Shown piece by piece: positions 16,822 to 25,298 of a stretch of 64,000 bases of DNA (the stretch's first letter is position 1; each line of letters begins with the position of its first letter). A model generated the notes under the pieces. It worked only from the letters and a program-made list of their open reading frames with translations. It did no database searches and was not told the origin of the DNA. Origin of the DNA: VRUE01 sp963816785 (GTDB lineage Bacteria; Actinomycetota; Thermoleophilia; Solirubrobacterales; 70-9); contig CAWFLL010000004.1 of the NCBI GenBank assembly GCA_963816785.1, forward strand, positions 1,116,001 through 1,180,000, read 5' to 3'. The position numbers and the translations under genes were made by a program.

Positions 16822-18255
16822 ATGGGCTCCGCCACCAAATCAGCGCTCGCCACGGCTCAGGAGCGGGCCGCGGGCGAGGAGATCGGCGCGGCTCCGGCCT
16901 CTCCCGCGGGCCCGATCTCGAGCGAGGATCAGGCGGAGCTCAGCGCGCCGCCGGTCATCCCGGCACACCCCGCGGTGCAGATCCTTCGCTTCAACCAACG
17001 CCAGATCCAGTTCGTCTTCGGCGCCCGGCGCCGTTTCGGCGAGACCTTCCGGATGCGCACCGCGATGCCCGGCGGCCTGGTGATCGTCAGCCACCCCGAT
17101 CACGTTCGCTCGCTCTTCACCGCCGATCCCGAGCTGACGCCCTCGCTCGCGGCGGAATCACCCCTGCGCCCGATCGTCGGTCCCAACTCCGTCCTCACCG
17201 CGCTCGGCCCGCGCCACATGCGCCAGCGCAAGCTCCTGCTCCCCCATTTCCACGGCGAGGCGATCGAGCGCTACACCCGGTCGATCGCGGCGGCGGCCGA
17301 GCGCGAGATCGACCGCTTGCCGGTCGGCCGGCCGTTCTCGCTCGCCCCACGGATGCAGGCGATCACCCTCGACGTGATCATGTCCGGGATCTTCGGGATC
17401 GAGGGAAGGCCGCGGCGGGACACGCCCGAGTACTGGCTGCGGTTCGCGACCAAGCGGCTCGTCGCCGCCTCGACCAAGCCGATCGCGCAGATCGGGGAGC
17501 TGATGAACCTGTTCCGCGAGGAGGCGGTCGGCCTGACCCGGGTCGGCCTCGAGGTGCTCGACCGCCCGACCTACGCCGTGATCGCGCGCCGGCGCGCCGA
17601 CCCCGGCCTCACCGATCGCCGCGACATCCTCTCCCAGCTGCTGCAGGCCAGGACCGATGACGGCCAGGAGCTGAGCGACCGCGAGGTCCGCGACGAGCTG
17701 TTGACACTGGTCCTCGCCGGCCACGAGACGACCGCGAACTCGCTTGCCTGGGCCTGGGAGCGACTCGTCCGCACCCCCGATGCCCACGACCGCCTGCGCG
17801 ACGCCGTCCGCTCCGAGGAGGGGGGCGCCGAGCAGGTCGAGGCGACGATTCTCGAGACCATGCGCTCGCGCCCGGTGGTTCCCGTCGTCGGCCGCCGGGT
17901 GATGGCGCCGTGGCGATTGAGCCCCTACGGGGTCCCGGCGGAGACCCCGATACTGGTCAGCATCCTCCTCCTCCACCACCGCGAGGACCTCTACCCGCAG
18001 CCGTTCGAGTTCCGGCCCGAGCGCTGGATCGGCCGCAAGCCCGGAACCTACGAGTGGATCCCGTTCGGCGGCGGCACCCGCCGTTGCCTCGGCGCCGCCC
18101 TGGCGATGGCGGAGCAGCGCGTCGTGCTGGAGATGATGGCCCGGCGGCTCGACCTCGAGGCGGCCGAGCCGGAGCCGGAGCGGGCACTGCATCGCAACGT
18201 GACGATGATCCCCGCCCGCGGGGCGAAGGTGGTGGTCCGCTCACGTGTGGTATGA
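16822..18255 (+). CDS. Cytochrome P450
   Basis: 477 residues with all P450 hallmarks: the I-helix AGHETTANSLAW (~residues 299-310, acid-alcohol pair for O2 activation), the K-helix ExxR in ETMRSRPVV, the meander FRPERW, and the heme-binding loop PFGGGTRRCLGAALA with the thiolate Cys422. No N-terminal membrane anchor, so a soluble bacterial enzyme needing ferredoxin/reductase partners; a ferredoxin gene occurs elsewhere in the window (35606). The sequence has the CYP110/CYP102-like 'PVVPVVGRRV' K-helix continuation; the substrate is unknown. Ends 9 bp before the signal peptidase gene. Confidence 0.95.
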   Translation: MGSATKSALATAQERAAGEEIGAAPASPAGPISSEDQAELSAPPVIPAHPAVQILRFNQRQIQFVFGARRRFGETFRMRTAMPGGLVIVSHPDHVRSLFTADPELTPSLAAESPLRPIVGPNSVLTALGPRHMRQRKLLLPHFHGEAIERYTRSIAAAAEREIDRLPVGRPFSLAPRMQAITLDVIMSGIFGIEGRPRRDTPEYWLRFATKRLVAASTKPIAQIGELMNLFREEAVGLTRVGLEVLDRPTYAVIARRRADPGLTDRRDILSQLLQARTDDGQELSDREVRDELLTLVLAGHETTANSLAWAWERLVRTPDAHDRLRDAVRSEEGGAEQVEATILETMRSRPVVPVVGRRVMAPWRLSPYGVPAETPILVSILLLHHREDLYPQPFEFRPERWIGRKPGTYEWIPFGGGTRRCLGAALAMAEQRVVLEMMARRLDLEAAEPEPERALHRNVTMIPARGAKVVVRSRVV

Positions 18256-18264
18256 CGGACGCGG

Positions 18265-18840
18265 ATGCGCCCCGGCATGTCCTCGAGATCGCGGACGAAA
18301 AAGCTGGCCTTCGGCTCGTTGCTGATTTCGGTGCTAGGCCTCCAGCTGGCCACGCCGGCCGCGGCCGATCGAACCTACGTCATGCCCTCGGAATCGATGG
18401 AGCCCGCGTTCTCGGCGGGAGAGAGCGTCACCGTCGACACCGACGCGTACGCGGAAGCCCAACCCCAGATCGGGGATGCCGTGGTCTTCCATCCGCCAAA
18501 GGGTGCGGTTCGAGGGGTTGAGTGCGGCAAGCGCCACCGCTTCGGTGAACCCTGCTCGCTCCCGACTCCGAGGCTGTCGTCGGAGCTGTTCCTGAAGCGG
18601 GTCGTCGCACTGCCGGGGGACCGGCTGAGGGTCCGCAATGGGCGTCCGGTCGTCAACGGATCGTCGGTGTTGGGCAACGTGATCCAGAGCTGCCGCTACG
18701 GTGCCTGCAATCTGTGCAAGGCGATCACGATCCCGGCCGATCACTACTTCGTGATGGGCGACAACAGCGGTGTTTCCGATGACAGCCGCTTCTGGGGTCC
18801 CGTTCCGAGCCGCGCGATACTTGGGAAGGTAGTCGGCTGA
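18265..18840 (+). CDS. lepB: Type I signal peptidase
   Basis: 191 residues. One N-terminal hydrophobic segment (LAFGSLLISVLGLQLATPAA) precedes MPSESMEPAF with the nucleophile Ser44, and LFLKRVVALPGDRLRV carries the general-base Lys111. The family's closing box is present as YFVMGDNSGVSDDSRFWGPV. It removes signal peptides from exported proteins, of which the window encodes about ten. A paired-Cys insertion (CGKRHRFGEPC, CRYGACNLC) in the beta barrel is less common and may form disulfides outside the cell. ATG 18277 is an alternative start. Confidence 0.9.
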   Translation: MRPGMSSRSRTKKLAFGSLLISVLGLQLATPAAADRTYVMPSESMEPAFSAGESVTVDTDAYAEAQPQIGDAVVFHPPKGAVRGVECGKRHRFGEPCSLPTPRLSSELFLKRVVALPGDRLRVRNGRPVVNGSSVLGNVIQSCRYGACNLCKAITIPADHYFVMGDNSGVSDDSRFWGPVPSRAILGKVVG

Positions 18841-18848
18841 GTTCGGAG

Positions 18849-18937
18849 CGGAGAGGGAGGGATTCGAACCCTCGAGAGAGCTTGCGCCCCCTACTCGCTT
18901 AGCAGGCGAGTGCCTTCAGCCACTCGGCCACCTCTCC
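18849..18937 (-). tRNA. tRNA-Ser(GCT)
   Basis: Minus-strand cloverleaf of 89 nt with the long variable arm typical of serine tRNAs: acceptor GGAGAGG/CCTCTCC, anticodon stem CTCGC/GCGAG around CTGCTAA (anticodon GCT, reading AGC/AGU), variable arm AGGGGGCGCAAGCTCTCT and T loop TTCGAAT. No encoded CCA. Confidence 0.95.
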
Positions 18938-18976
18938 GGGCGAGAAACATTAGCGCCGCCTCCTCTGCTCCCACTC

Positions 18977-19006
18977 GGGCCAGAAGAAACAGATATGGAC
19001 TGTCCC
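18977..19006. repeat. Short hairpin with AGATATGG motif
   Basis: GGGCCAG and CTGTCCC (6 of 7 pairs) enclose AAGAAACAGATATGGA. The loop shares AGATATGG with the 49-bp palindrome family and with the hairpin at 61011. It sits between tRNA-Ser and the PLP enzyme gene. It may be a divergent or truncated relative of that family. Confidence 0.4.
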
Positions 19007-19047
19007 TCGCTCCCGCGTCCGGGGGCGGCGCGGCTAGGCTCACACCG

Positions 19048-20256
19048 ATGGCCAACGCCAGCCAGTCCCATTCCCGCTACGAGGAGATATTCGCCGAGGT
19101 GGAGGCGCCTTTCGCCTTCGTCGACCTCGATGCGATGTGGTCGAACGCGGAGGAGATGCTGGGCCGCGCCGCGTCGAAGCCGGTCAGGGTCGCGAGCAAG
19201 TCGGTGCGGTGCCGCCCCCTGCTGAATCGGATCCTCGAGTTCGACGACCGGTTCTCGGGGTTGATGACCTTCACCCTGCCGGAGACCCTCTGGCTCGCCG
19301 AGCAGGGATACGAGGACCTGCTGCTCGCCTACCCGACCGCAGATTCCGGCGCCCTCGGCGAGCTGGCGCTGCGCTCCGCCGCCAGCCCGGAGGAGGCGCC
19401 GATCGTGATGGTCGACAGCGTCGAGCACCTCGACGCGATCGAGTCGGTGCTCGGGACCGGAGCGGCGCCGGTGCGGGTCTGCATCGACATCGACGCGAGC
19501 TGGTGGGCGCTCGGCGGCAGGGTCAAGGCCGGCCCGAAGCGCTCCCCTGTCCACACCGTCGAGCAGGCGGTCGCCCTGGCGCGGGAGATCGAGCGGCGCC
19601 CCCAGCTCAAGCTCGCGGCGCTGATGGCCTACGAGGGCCAGATCGCCGGGGTCGGCGACCTGCCCCCGGGCCGGCGCCTCCGAGGGGCGGCGATCCGCTT
19701 CATGCAGCGGCGCTCGGCCGCGGAGCTCGCCGAGCGGCGGGGGGCGATCGTCGCCGCGATCGAGGAGCTCGCCCAGCTCGAGATCGTCAACGGGGGCGGC
19801 ACCGGGAGCCTCGAGCTGACCGCCGCCGAGGATGCCGTCACCGAGGTCACCGCCGGCTCCGGCTTCTACGCCCCGGCCCTCTTCGACCACTACAGCCGCT
19901 TCTCGCTCACCCCGGCGGCAGGTTTCGCCCTGCCGATCGTGCGGAGGCCCTCGTCGGGGGTGGCGACGGCGCTCGGCGGTGGCTACCTGGCCTCAGGCAG
20001 CGGCGACAGCGTATGCCTCCCCGCCCCCTGGCTCCCGCCCGGCCTGCGGCTCGACCCGGAGGAGGGCGCCGGCGAGGTGCAGACGCCGCTTCTGGGCGCG
20101 CCGGCCGCCGAGCTCGGGATCGGCGACCGGGTCTACCTCCGCCACGCCAAGGCGGGCGAGCTCTGCGAGCGCTTCAACTCCCTCCACCTGGTCGAGGGCG
20201 GCAGGATCGTCGACGAGGTCCCCACCTATCGCGGCGAGGGGCAGGCGTTCCTCTGA
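19048..20256 (+). CDS. PLP-dependent amino acid deaminase/aldolase (alanine racemase N-domain, DSD1-like)
   Basis: 402 residues from ATG 19048 (MANASQSHSR). The PLP lysine sits in PVRVASKSVRCRPLL, as in fold-type III enzymes; the barrel continues with FTLPETLWLAEQGYEDLLLA, VCIDIDASWWALGG, LAALMAYEGQIAG and the phosphate-binding VNGGGTGSLELTA. The C-terminal beta domain ends with VYLRHAKAGELCERFN, carrying the His/Cys metal site of D-serine dehydratase/D-threonine aldolase enzymes. It likely degrades D-amino acids or D-beta-hydroxy amino acids. The downstream palindrome starts 8 bp after its stop. Confidence 0.85.
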   Translation: MANASQSHSRYEEIFAEVEAPFAFVDLDAMWSNAEEMLGRAASKPVRVASKSVRCRPLLNRILEFDDRFSGLMTFTLPETLWLAEQGYEDLLLAYPTADSGALGELALRSAASPEEAPIVMVDSVEHLDAIESVLGTGAAPVRVCIDIDASWWALGGRVKAGPKRSPVHTVEQAVALAREIERRPQLKLAALMAYEGQIAGVGDLPPGRRLRGAAIRFMQRRSAAELAERRGAIVAAIEELAQLEIVNGGGTGSLELTAAEDAVTEVTAGSGFYAPALFDHYSRFSLTPAAGFALPIVRRPSSGVATALGGGYLASGSGDSVCLPAPWLPPGLRLDPEEGAGEVQTPLLGAPAAELGIGDRVYLRHAKAGELCERFNSLHLVEGGRIVDEVPTYRGEGQAFL

Positions 20257-20263
20257 ATTCCCC

Positions 20264-20314
20264 GCCGACGGGCCGCAAACGGGAGATATGGACCCGTTTT
20301 CGGCCCATCAGGGC
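20264..20314. repeat. 49-bp palindrome family, copy A1 (inverted orientation)
   Basis: Left arm GCCGACGGGCCGCAAACGGG, loop AGATATGGA, right arm beginning CCCGTTTTCGGCCC. The loop is the reverse complement of the loop in the other four copies, so this copy is inverted. It lies between two converging genes, and its right arm contains the stop codon (20308-20310) of the minus-strand oxidase. It could act as a bidirectional terminator, but neither side has a T tract and the loop sequence is conserved. Confidence 0.8.
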
Positions 20315-21609
20315 CCGAGGACGCGGACTGCGTACTCGTTGCCGAAGACGCGGCCGGGGTCGAGCTCCTCGCGCGCTGCCTGGAATGCGTCCCAGCGTGG
20401 GTACCGGAGCTCCAAGGTCTCCGCGGTCTGGAAGTGGCGCTTCCCCCAGTGGGGGCGGCCGCCGTACTCGTCCATGATCGCCTCGACCGCCTCGAAGTAG
20501 GGCCGCCATTCCATCCCCCGGTACTGGTGGACGGCGATGTAGGTGGTGTCGCGCTCGTGCGAGGGGCTGAGCAGGGCGTCGTCCCCCGCGGCGACCCGCA
20601 TCTCGATCGGGAAGAAGACCGGGTAGCGGCGCTCGCGGATCCACTCGATCACCCGGCCGGCCGCCTCGGGGCCGTTCTCGCGTGGCACCCCGTACTCCAT
20701 CTCGGTGAAGCGGACGCGGCGCTCGCTGGCGAAGATCCGGTCGCTGCGATCGGTGACCTTGCCGCCGGAAGCGAGCCACGCGGCGAGTCGCGAGAGGTGC
20801 GGGATCGCCGCCGGGAAGAGCTTGCCCGTCGCCGAGAGGGCCTCCAGGGCCCAGTTCTCGAGCGCGATGTCGTTTATGTAGGCGCCGAGCTTCCCCCTCG
20901 GCCGCGGCGGCGAGGTGGTGCGATCCCGTTCGAGCACCAGGGCGGAATCCGCGTAGGGGAAGGTGAAGAGCTCGAAGTGGTCGTTCACCTCAGCGCGCTC
21001 CGAGAAGTTGCTGAGGACGTCCTCCCGCGGCAGCGGCCTGGAGACCATCTGCAGGACGAAGGCCGGCACGCAGCGCAGAGTCACCGCCGTGATCGCCCCC
21101 AGCGCCCCGACGCTCACCCGCGCCGCCCGCAACAGGTCCGCGTCCTCGCCCGCCGCCAGCCTGCGCACGGCGCCGTCGGCGGTGACGATCTCCAGACCGG
21201 CGACCTGGGCGGAGAGGTTGCGGTAGGAGGACCCGGTGCCATGGGTTCCGGTCGAGATCGCGCCGGCGACGGTCTGGCGATCGATGTCGCCGAGGTTCTC
21301 CATCGCCAGGCCGAGCCGGTTCAGCTCCTCGTTGAGCTCGGCGAGGATCGTCCCGGCGCCGACCTCGACCAGGCCCGATGACGGATCCGCGTCGATCACC
21401 CCGCTGAGGGCGCCGACGTCGATCATCGTCCCGTCGGTCATCGCCGCCTCGGTGAAGGAGTGCCCGGACCCGGCCACGCTCACCTTTTTCCCCGCCTCAG
21501 CCGCGGCGACGATCGCCGCCGCCAGTTCATCGGAGTCGCGCGGCCTCACCCTCTCAGCCGGTCGGCAGGCCTGGTCGCCCGCCCAGTTGCGCCACTCGGC
21601 GCCGGCCAC
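20308..21609 (-). CDS. FAD-linked D-arabinono-1,4-lactone oxidase-type enzyme
   Basis: 433 residues. The N-terminal FAD-binding (PCMH/VAO) domain shows VSVAGSGHSFTEAAMTDGTM, MENLGDIDRQTVAGAISTGT and HGTGSSYRNLS, where the invariant His-Gly-Thr binds flavin. The C-terminal ALO domain ends with EYGGRPHWGKRHF; HWGK is the signature of aldonolactone oxidases such as D-arabinono-1,4-lactone and L-gulonolactone oxidases. It oxidises an aldonolactone or alditol with O2 as acceptor. One base separates it from the MFS gene upstream on the same strand, so they form an operon. The stop codon lies in palindrome A1. Confidence 0.88.
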   Translation of the reverse strand: MAGAEWRNWAGDQACRPAERVRPRDSDELAAAIVAAAEAGKKVSVAGSGHSFTEAAMTDGTMIDVGALSGVIDADPSSGLVEVGAGTILAELNEELNRLGLAMENLGDIDRQTVAGAISTGTHGTGSSYRNLSAQVAGLEIVTADGAVRRLAAGEDADLLRAARVSVGALGAITAVTLRCVPAFVLQMVSRPLPREDVLSNFSERAEVNDHFELFTFPYADSALVLERDRTTSPPRPRGKLGAYINDIALENWALEALSATGKLFPAAIPHLSRLAAWLASGGKVTDRSDRIFASERRVRFTEMEYGVPRENGPEAAGRVIEWIRERRYPVFFPIEMRVAAGDDALLSPSHERDTTYIAVHQYRGMEWRPYFEAVEAIMDEYGGRPHWGKRHFQTAETLELRYPRWDAFQAAREELDPGRVFGNEYAVRVLGP

Positions 21610-21610
21610 G

Positions 21611-22774
21611 TCACCTGCTCCCGGACGTCATCGGCGCAGCGTATCCGCCGCCCAGCCTTCGGCTCGCGTAAACCGCGGTGCAGGCCAGTAGCACCGCAAT
21701 CGCCAGATTTGGCACCGCGAAGCCGGCGGCACTGGCAAGGCTGCCGCCGACGAGCGCCCCGATGACCTGCCCGGACGCCCAGGCGACGTTCGAGAGGCCG
21801 GCGGCAAACCCCTCGTGCAGGCGCGCCGATTCGCTGGCCTCCGAGAGCGCGGTGATCGCCGGTGTGAAGCAGATTCCCGCTCCGAAAGAGCTGAGGAGCA
21901 GCGCGGCGACCACGACTCCTAGCGTCTGCGCCGCCGCGATCCCGAGCATCGCCACCGCGCAGACGGTGATTCCGCCGACGAAAGGAAGGCGACGGCCAAC
22001 CCGGTCCGAGTAGCGGCCCGAGATCGGAGCGAGGCTCGCCTCGATCCCCGCCCCGACGATGAATGCCGCCGCGATCAGGGTGGACCCACCGCCGAGATCG
22101 TCGATCCGCAGCGGCACCAGCACCTCGACCGCGCCGAACATCAGCGACGGGATCGCGACGAACGCGGTGGCGAGGACGATCGGGCGGCTGACCATCACCG
22201 CGAGGGCCTCGCCCAGGTCCTGGACCTCACTGACCCCCACCTCGGGCGTGCGCGCAGCGGCGACGGCAAGCAGTGCCGCGACCACCATCACCGCGCTGAA
22301 CACTGCCTCGGTGCCTACCTCAGCGGCGATGCCGCCGAGCAGCGGGCCGAGGAGGGCGCCGGCCACCGCGGTGCCGAGGGCGGTGCCGATCATCGCGCCG
22401 CGCCGCTCCGGTGGGAAGGCGGCAATCAGCCACGCCAGCGCGCCCGACCAGATCAGGGCGCCGGCGGCGCCCTGCGCGAAACGGGCGACGTCGAGGAGCA
22501 CGATCTGCTGACCGAACCCGAAGACGACGCCGGAGACGGCGAAGAGGGCCAGTCCGACGATCACGGTGGCACGCGGCCCGATCCGCGCGGCGAGCAGGCC
22601 GGAGGGGAGGGCGACGATCAGGGTCCCGGCCGCATAGGAGGCCTGGAGAATCCCGGCTTCGGCCTCGCTCAGCCCGAACTCAGAGACGTAGCCGGGCAGC
22701 AGCGGCGCGATCGCCGCGTAGAAGGCGACGTCGAAGAAGACCATCGCAGAGGCGAGGACGAGCAGCTTTCGCAT
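21611..22774 (-). CDS. MFS transporter (12-TM drug/sugar efflux type)
   Basis: 387 residues from ATG 22774 (MRKLLVLASAMVFFDVAFYA); TTG 22786 would add four residues. Twelve hydrophobic segments in two halves. The MFS A-motif between TM2 and TM3 is present as GLLAARIGPRATVIVGLALF, and again in the second half as GRYSDRVGRRLPFVGGITVC. Helix 1 has DxxxY (FFDVAFYAAIAPLLPGY). It is a proton-driven exporter or importer of small molecules; the coupled downstream oxidase suggests a sugar-derived substrate, which is inference only. Confidence 0.87.
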   Translation of the reverse strand: MRKLLVLASAMVFFDVAFYAAIAPLLPGYVSEFGLSEAEAGILQASYAAGTLIVALPSGLLAARIGPRATVIVGLALFAVSGVVFGFGQQIVLLDVARFAQGAAGALIWSGALAWLIAAFPPERRGAMIGTALGTAVAGALLGPLLGGIAAEVGTEAVFSAVMVVAALLAVAAARTPEVGVSEVQDLGEALAVMVSRPIVLATAFVAIPSLMFGAVEVLVPLRIDDLGGGSTLIAAAFIVGAGIEASLAPISGRYSDRVGRRLPFVGGITVCAVAMLGIAAAQTLGVVVAALLLSSFGAGICFTPAITALSEASESARLHEGFAAGLSNVAWASGQVIGALVGGSLASAAGFAVPNLAIAVLLACTAVYASRRLGGGYAAPMTSGSR

Positions 22775-22813
22775 CGCTCGATCCAATCACCTACGCTCAT
22801 CGGCAATTGCCCC

Positions 22814-22902
22814 GGAGGGGTGGCAGAGCGGTTGAATGCGGCGGCCTTGAAAGCCGTTAGACGTCGTCAGGCGTCTCGTGGGTTCGAATCCCACCCCCTC
22901 CG
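22814..22902 (+). tRNA. tRNA-Ser(TGA)
   Basis: 89-nt plus-strand cloverleaf: acceptor GGAGGGG/CCCCTCC, D arm TGGCAGAGCGGTTGAA, anticodon stem CGGC/GCCG around CTTGAAA (anticodon TGA, reading UCN), long variable arm GACGTCGTCAGGCGTC and T loop TTCGAAT. No CCA encoded. Confidence 0.96.
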
Positions 22903-22918
22903 CTGAGCGCCGTCACTC

Positions 22919-24466
22919 CTATTTCAGCCTGGCGAGCTTGACCTTCTTCGTCGTCTTCTTCTTCCGCTTATTGCCGGCTTTGTCGCGGGCGGTCACCGTG
23001 ACCTTGGCCTTCAGCTTCTGGCCCGCGTACTTCCTCGCGACCGACGATGGGATCTTGATCTTGAACGGGACCGACCGGCCCGGCTTGACCTTCTTCTTGA
23101 CCGGCTTGAGCTTGATCTTGGCCGGTTTCTTCGACGCGCTCGCCGAGGAGCCGCCTGCGCCCGCGGGTGGCTGCAGGGTCGTGTTGACGGTCACCGTCGC
23201 GCCCTCGCCGCATTTGATGCTGATGACCAGCGGGTTGCCCGCGCCGCCGCCGCCGATCAGGCTGCCGCTGACCTTGATCGAGCAGTTCGGCGGGACGCCG
23301 TCGACGAAGCTCGCGAGCGCCGAGGCCTGGGGCTCGGATGACTCGCGGGTCCCGTTGCCGTTGAAGTCGACGAACGCGACAACGGTGTCGGTGCCGGCGT
23401 TTTTGCCCGGGTCGGTAATCACGGCCGAGCCGGCGGCGTTGAGGGTGAGGCTCCCGGAGCCGGCGTTGGGCCCGATGAACTGATACCGGAGGGTCTTGCC
23501 GGCGTAGGGCTGCCCGTTGGTGTCGAGCGCCGTCGCGGTGATGTTGATCGGGACTTTCTGGCGGGAGCCGGCGTTGGTCGGGTTGAGCTGGAGGGCCGAT
23601 GGGACGGCGCTCCTCACGACCAGCTCGAAGGAGCGGGTCGCGCCGGAGGCCAGGCCCGTCCCGGTGGCGTCCTGGTCCCACTCGACGCCGCCGGCATTGT
23701 CGACCGGGACGGGGACCACCGTGTTGTCGAATGTGGCCGCTGTGCTCGACGCTGCGCCCTGGACCTTGCCCCAGACGTCGCTCGGGCTCCCACCGTAGGG
23801 GAGCGCCTGGTACGCCGACCAGGGCGCGAGGCCGGGGGCGGTCACCTCGACGAAGCCGCCCGAGCTGCCGCTGTCGAGGTTCGTGCCGCCGATGAAGCGG
23901 GGCGGCCCGGCGGTGAAGATCCCGGTGCCGGCGTCGTCGCCCTGGAAGAAGAAGTCGGCCGCAGCGAGCGCTTTGAATTTGACCGGGCTGCCGGTGTTGT
24001 TGTGGACTTCCCAGCGGATCCGGAATTCCTGGGACCCGTTGACGTAGGTCGTGGTCTGGGTCACCGTGAGGGTGGGAATCACGCTGTATGTCGTGACCTG
24101 TTTGAGGGGATCCGCCGCGCTGCCGCTGCCGCTGACGGGAGGCTGCGAGACCGGCGTGTATTCGTCGAGCCCAAACGGCCCGGCGCTCCCCGTGAAGCCG
24201 TAGACGCGCGCCGTGCTGTCGCCCGGGTAGCCCGACGGGAAGGCGAGAAAGAAGCCGGCGTCGCCGACCGTGTCCGTCGAGGGAAAGAAGATCCCGCTGC
24301 CGGCGTCCACCCGAACCGCCTGGAGCTGGCCGCGCTCGCCGACGTACACGTTGAGCGGGCTCCCGCAGAGAGGCGTCGCGGTGTCGGCGAGGGCGGAAGC
24401 CGCCATCGCAAGGATCAGGACCGGGACGAGCAGGGCCCCCGTGATGCCGGTGCGTCGCAGTTTCAT
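22919..24466 (-). CDS. Secreted protein with basic Ig-like C-terminus, function unknown
   Basis: 515 residues. Signal peptide MKLRRTGITGALLVPVLILA...ASALA. The mature N-terminal half (residues ~30-270) is a beta-rich domain with NVYVGERGQLQAVRVDAGSG, VTQTTTYVNGSQEFRIRWEV and SGGFVEVTAPGLAPWSAYQA; a bacterial Ig-like region (PINITATALDTNGQPYAGKT) follows. The final ~90 residues are Lys-rich (KPAKIKLKPVKKKVKPGRSV ... KRKKKTTKKVKLARLK), comparable to tails in the proteins at 2972, 12964 and 33737. No catalytic motif seen. It may bind the anionic cell surface. Located directly after tRNA-Ser, opposite strand. Confidence 0.65.
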   Translation of the reverse strand: MKLRRTGITGALLVPVLILAMAASALADTATPLCGSPLNVYVGERGQLQAVRVDAGSGIFFPSTDTVGDAGFFLAFPSGYPGDSTARVYGFTGSAGPFGLDEYTPVSQPPVSGSGSAADPLKQVTTYSVIPTLTVTQTTTYVNGSQEFRIRWEVHNNTGSPVKFKALAAADFFFQGDDAGTGIFTAGPPRFIGGTNLDSGSSGGFVEVTAPGLAPWSAYQALPYGGSPSDVWGKVQGAASSTAATFDNTVVPVPVDNAGGVEWDQDATGTGLASGATRSFELVVRSAVPSALQLNPTNAGSRQKVPINITATALDTNGQPYAGKTLRYQFIGPNAGSGSLTLNAAGSAVITDPGKNAGTDTVVAFVDFNGNGTRESSEPQASALASFVDGVPPNCSIKVSGSLIGGGGAGNPLVISIKCGEGATVTVNTTLQPPAGAGGSSASASKKPAKIKLKPVKKKVKPGRSVPFKIKIPSSVARKYAGQKLKAKVTVTARDKAGNKRKKKTTKKVKLARLK

Positions 24467-24549
24467 CGCCTTGCCTTTCGTTGGTGGGGCTCCAACCTAT
24501 CGTCGAGGAGCGCGGCAGGAATGCCCCCACTGCGGCCGAACGTGCGGTA

Positions 24550-25284
24550 ATGGAGTCAGAGGGGCGCCGGGCGCACAGGCGCGATCGATGGCAGCGCCGA
24601 GCGCAGCGGGTCAGTGACGCCTTCGGGCTGGTGCTGCTGCTGGTCCTGATCAACTACGTATTGGCGTCGCTGCTCTCCAACCACCGTTGGGGAGCGGTGC
24701 TGCTCTGCATCTCCACCAGTGCGACCTCGATCGTCGCGCTGACCAGCTCCCACGCCCGCGAGACCGCGGTGAGGAGAGCACTGGTGGTGGCCGTCCTGGC
24801 GATCGCCCTGGCAATGGTCTCGGCGGCCCTCGGCGGCCGACACTGGTTCACCGTCTCCTCGTTCCTCGTGATCTGCCTGTTGACGGTTGCAATGGGCGCC
24901 GTCCTACAGCGGGTGGTCACCTCCGACAGCGTTTCCTCCCGCACCATCCTCGGCGCGGTCAGCGTCTACGCGACCCTCGGCATCCTCTTCACGTGGATCT
25001 ACGGCATGATCGACCGGATCGAAGGTGGCGGGTTCTTCGGCCAGGCGCAGGAACAGGGGACCGACTTCCTCTTCTTCAGCTACACGACCCTGACCACCAC
25101 CGGCTACGGCAACCTGGTCCCCGTCGGGCAGGTCGGGCGCATGGTGGCGGGGCTGGAGATGATGACCGGGCAGGTGTTCCTCGTCACCCTTGTGGCCGGC
25201 CTGGTCAGCCTCTGGCGCCCGGGCCAGGCGCTTCTCGGGCGTCGCCGGAAGGGCTCGGGCGAGCAGCCCGAGGCCAGCCGTTGA
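24550..25284 (+). CDS. Potassium channel protein (pore-loop ion channel)
   Basis: 244 residues from ATG 24550. A basic N-terminus is followed by several membrane segments (FGLVLLLVLINYVLASLL, LVVAVLAIALAMVSAAL, FTVSSFLVICLLTVAMGAV, GAVSVYATLGILFTWIY) and a pore loop FFSYTTLTTTGYGNLVPVG; the TTGYG selectivity filter occupies residues 183-187. A last helix MVAGLEMMTGQVFLVTLVAG and a short basic tail end the protein. The filter marks it as a K+-selective channel of the Ion_trans_2 family with extra N-terminal helices. Fourteen bases separate it from the MFS gene downstream, so co-transcription is likely. Confidence 0.85.
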   Translation: MESEGRRAHRRDRWQRRAQRVSDAFGLVLLLVLINYVLASLLSNHRWGAVLLCISTSATSIVALTSSHARETAVRRALVVAVLAIALAMVSAALGGRHWFTVSSFLVICLLTVAMGAVLQRVVTSDSVSSRTILGAVSVYATLGILFTWIYGMIDRIEGGGFFGQAQEQGTDFLFFSYTTLTTTGYGNLVPVGQVGRMVAGLEMMTGQVFLVTLVAGLVSLWRPGQALLGRRRKGSGEQPEASR

Positions 25285-25298
25285 GAGATACTGCCCCG

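Noticed and set aside
24687..25298. The 204-residue upstream extension of the DHA2 transporter frame.
   Set aside because: It is an Arg/Pro-rich shadow of the K+ channel gene in another frame. The transporter begins at 25299 with a typical MFS N-terminus.
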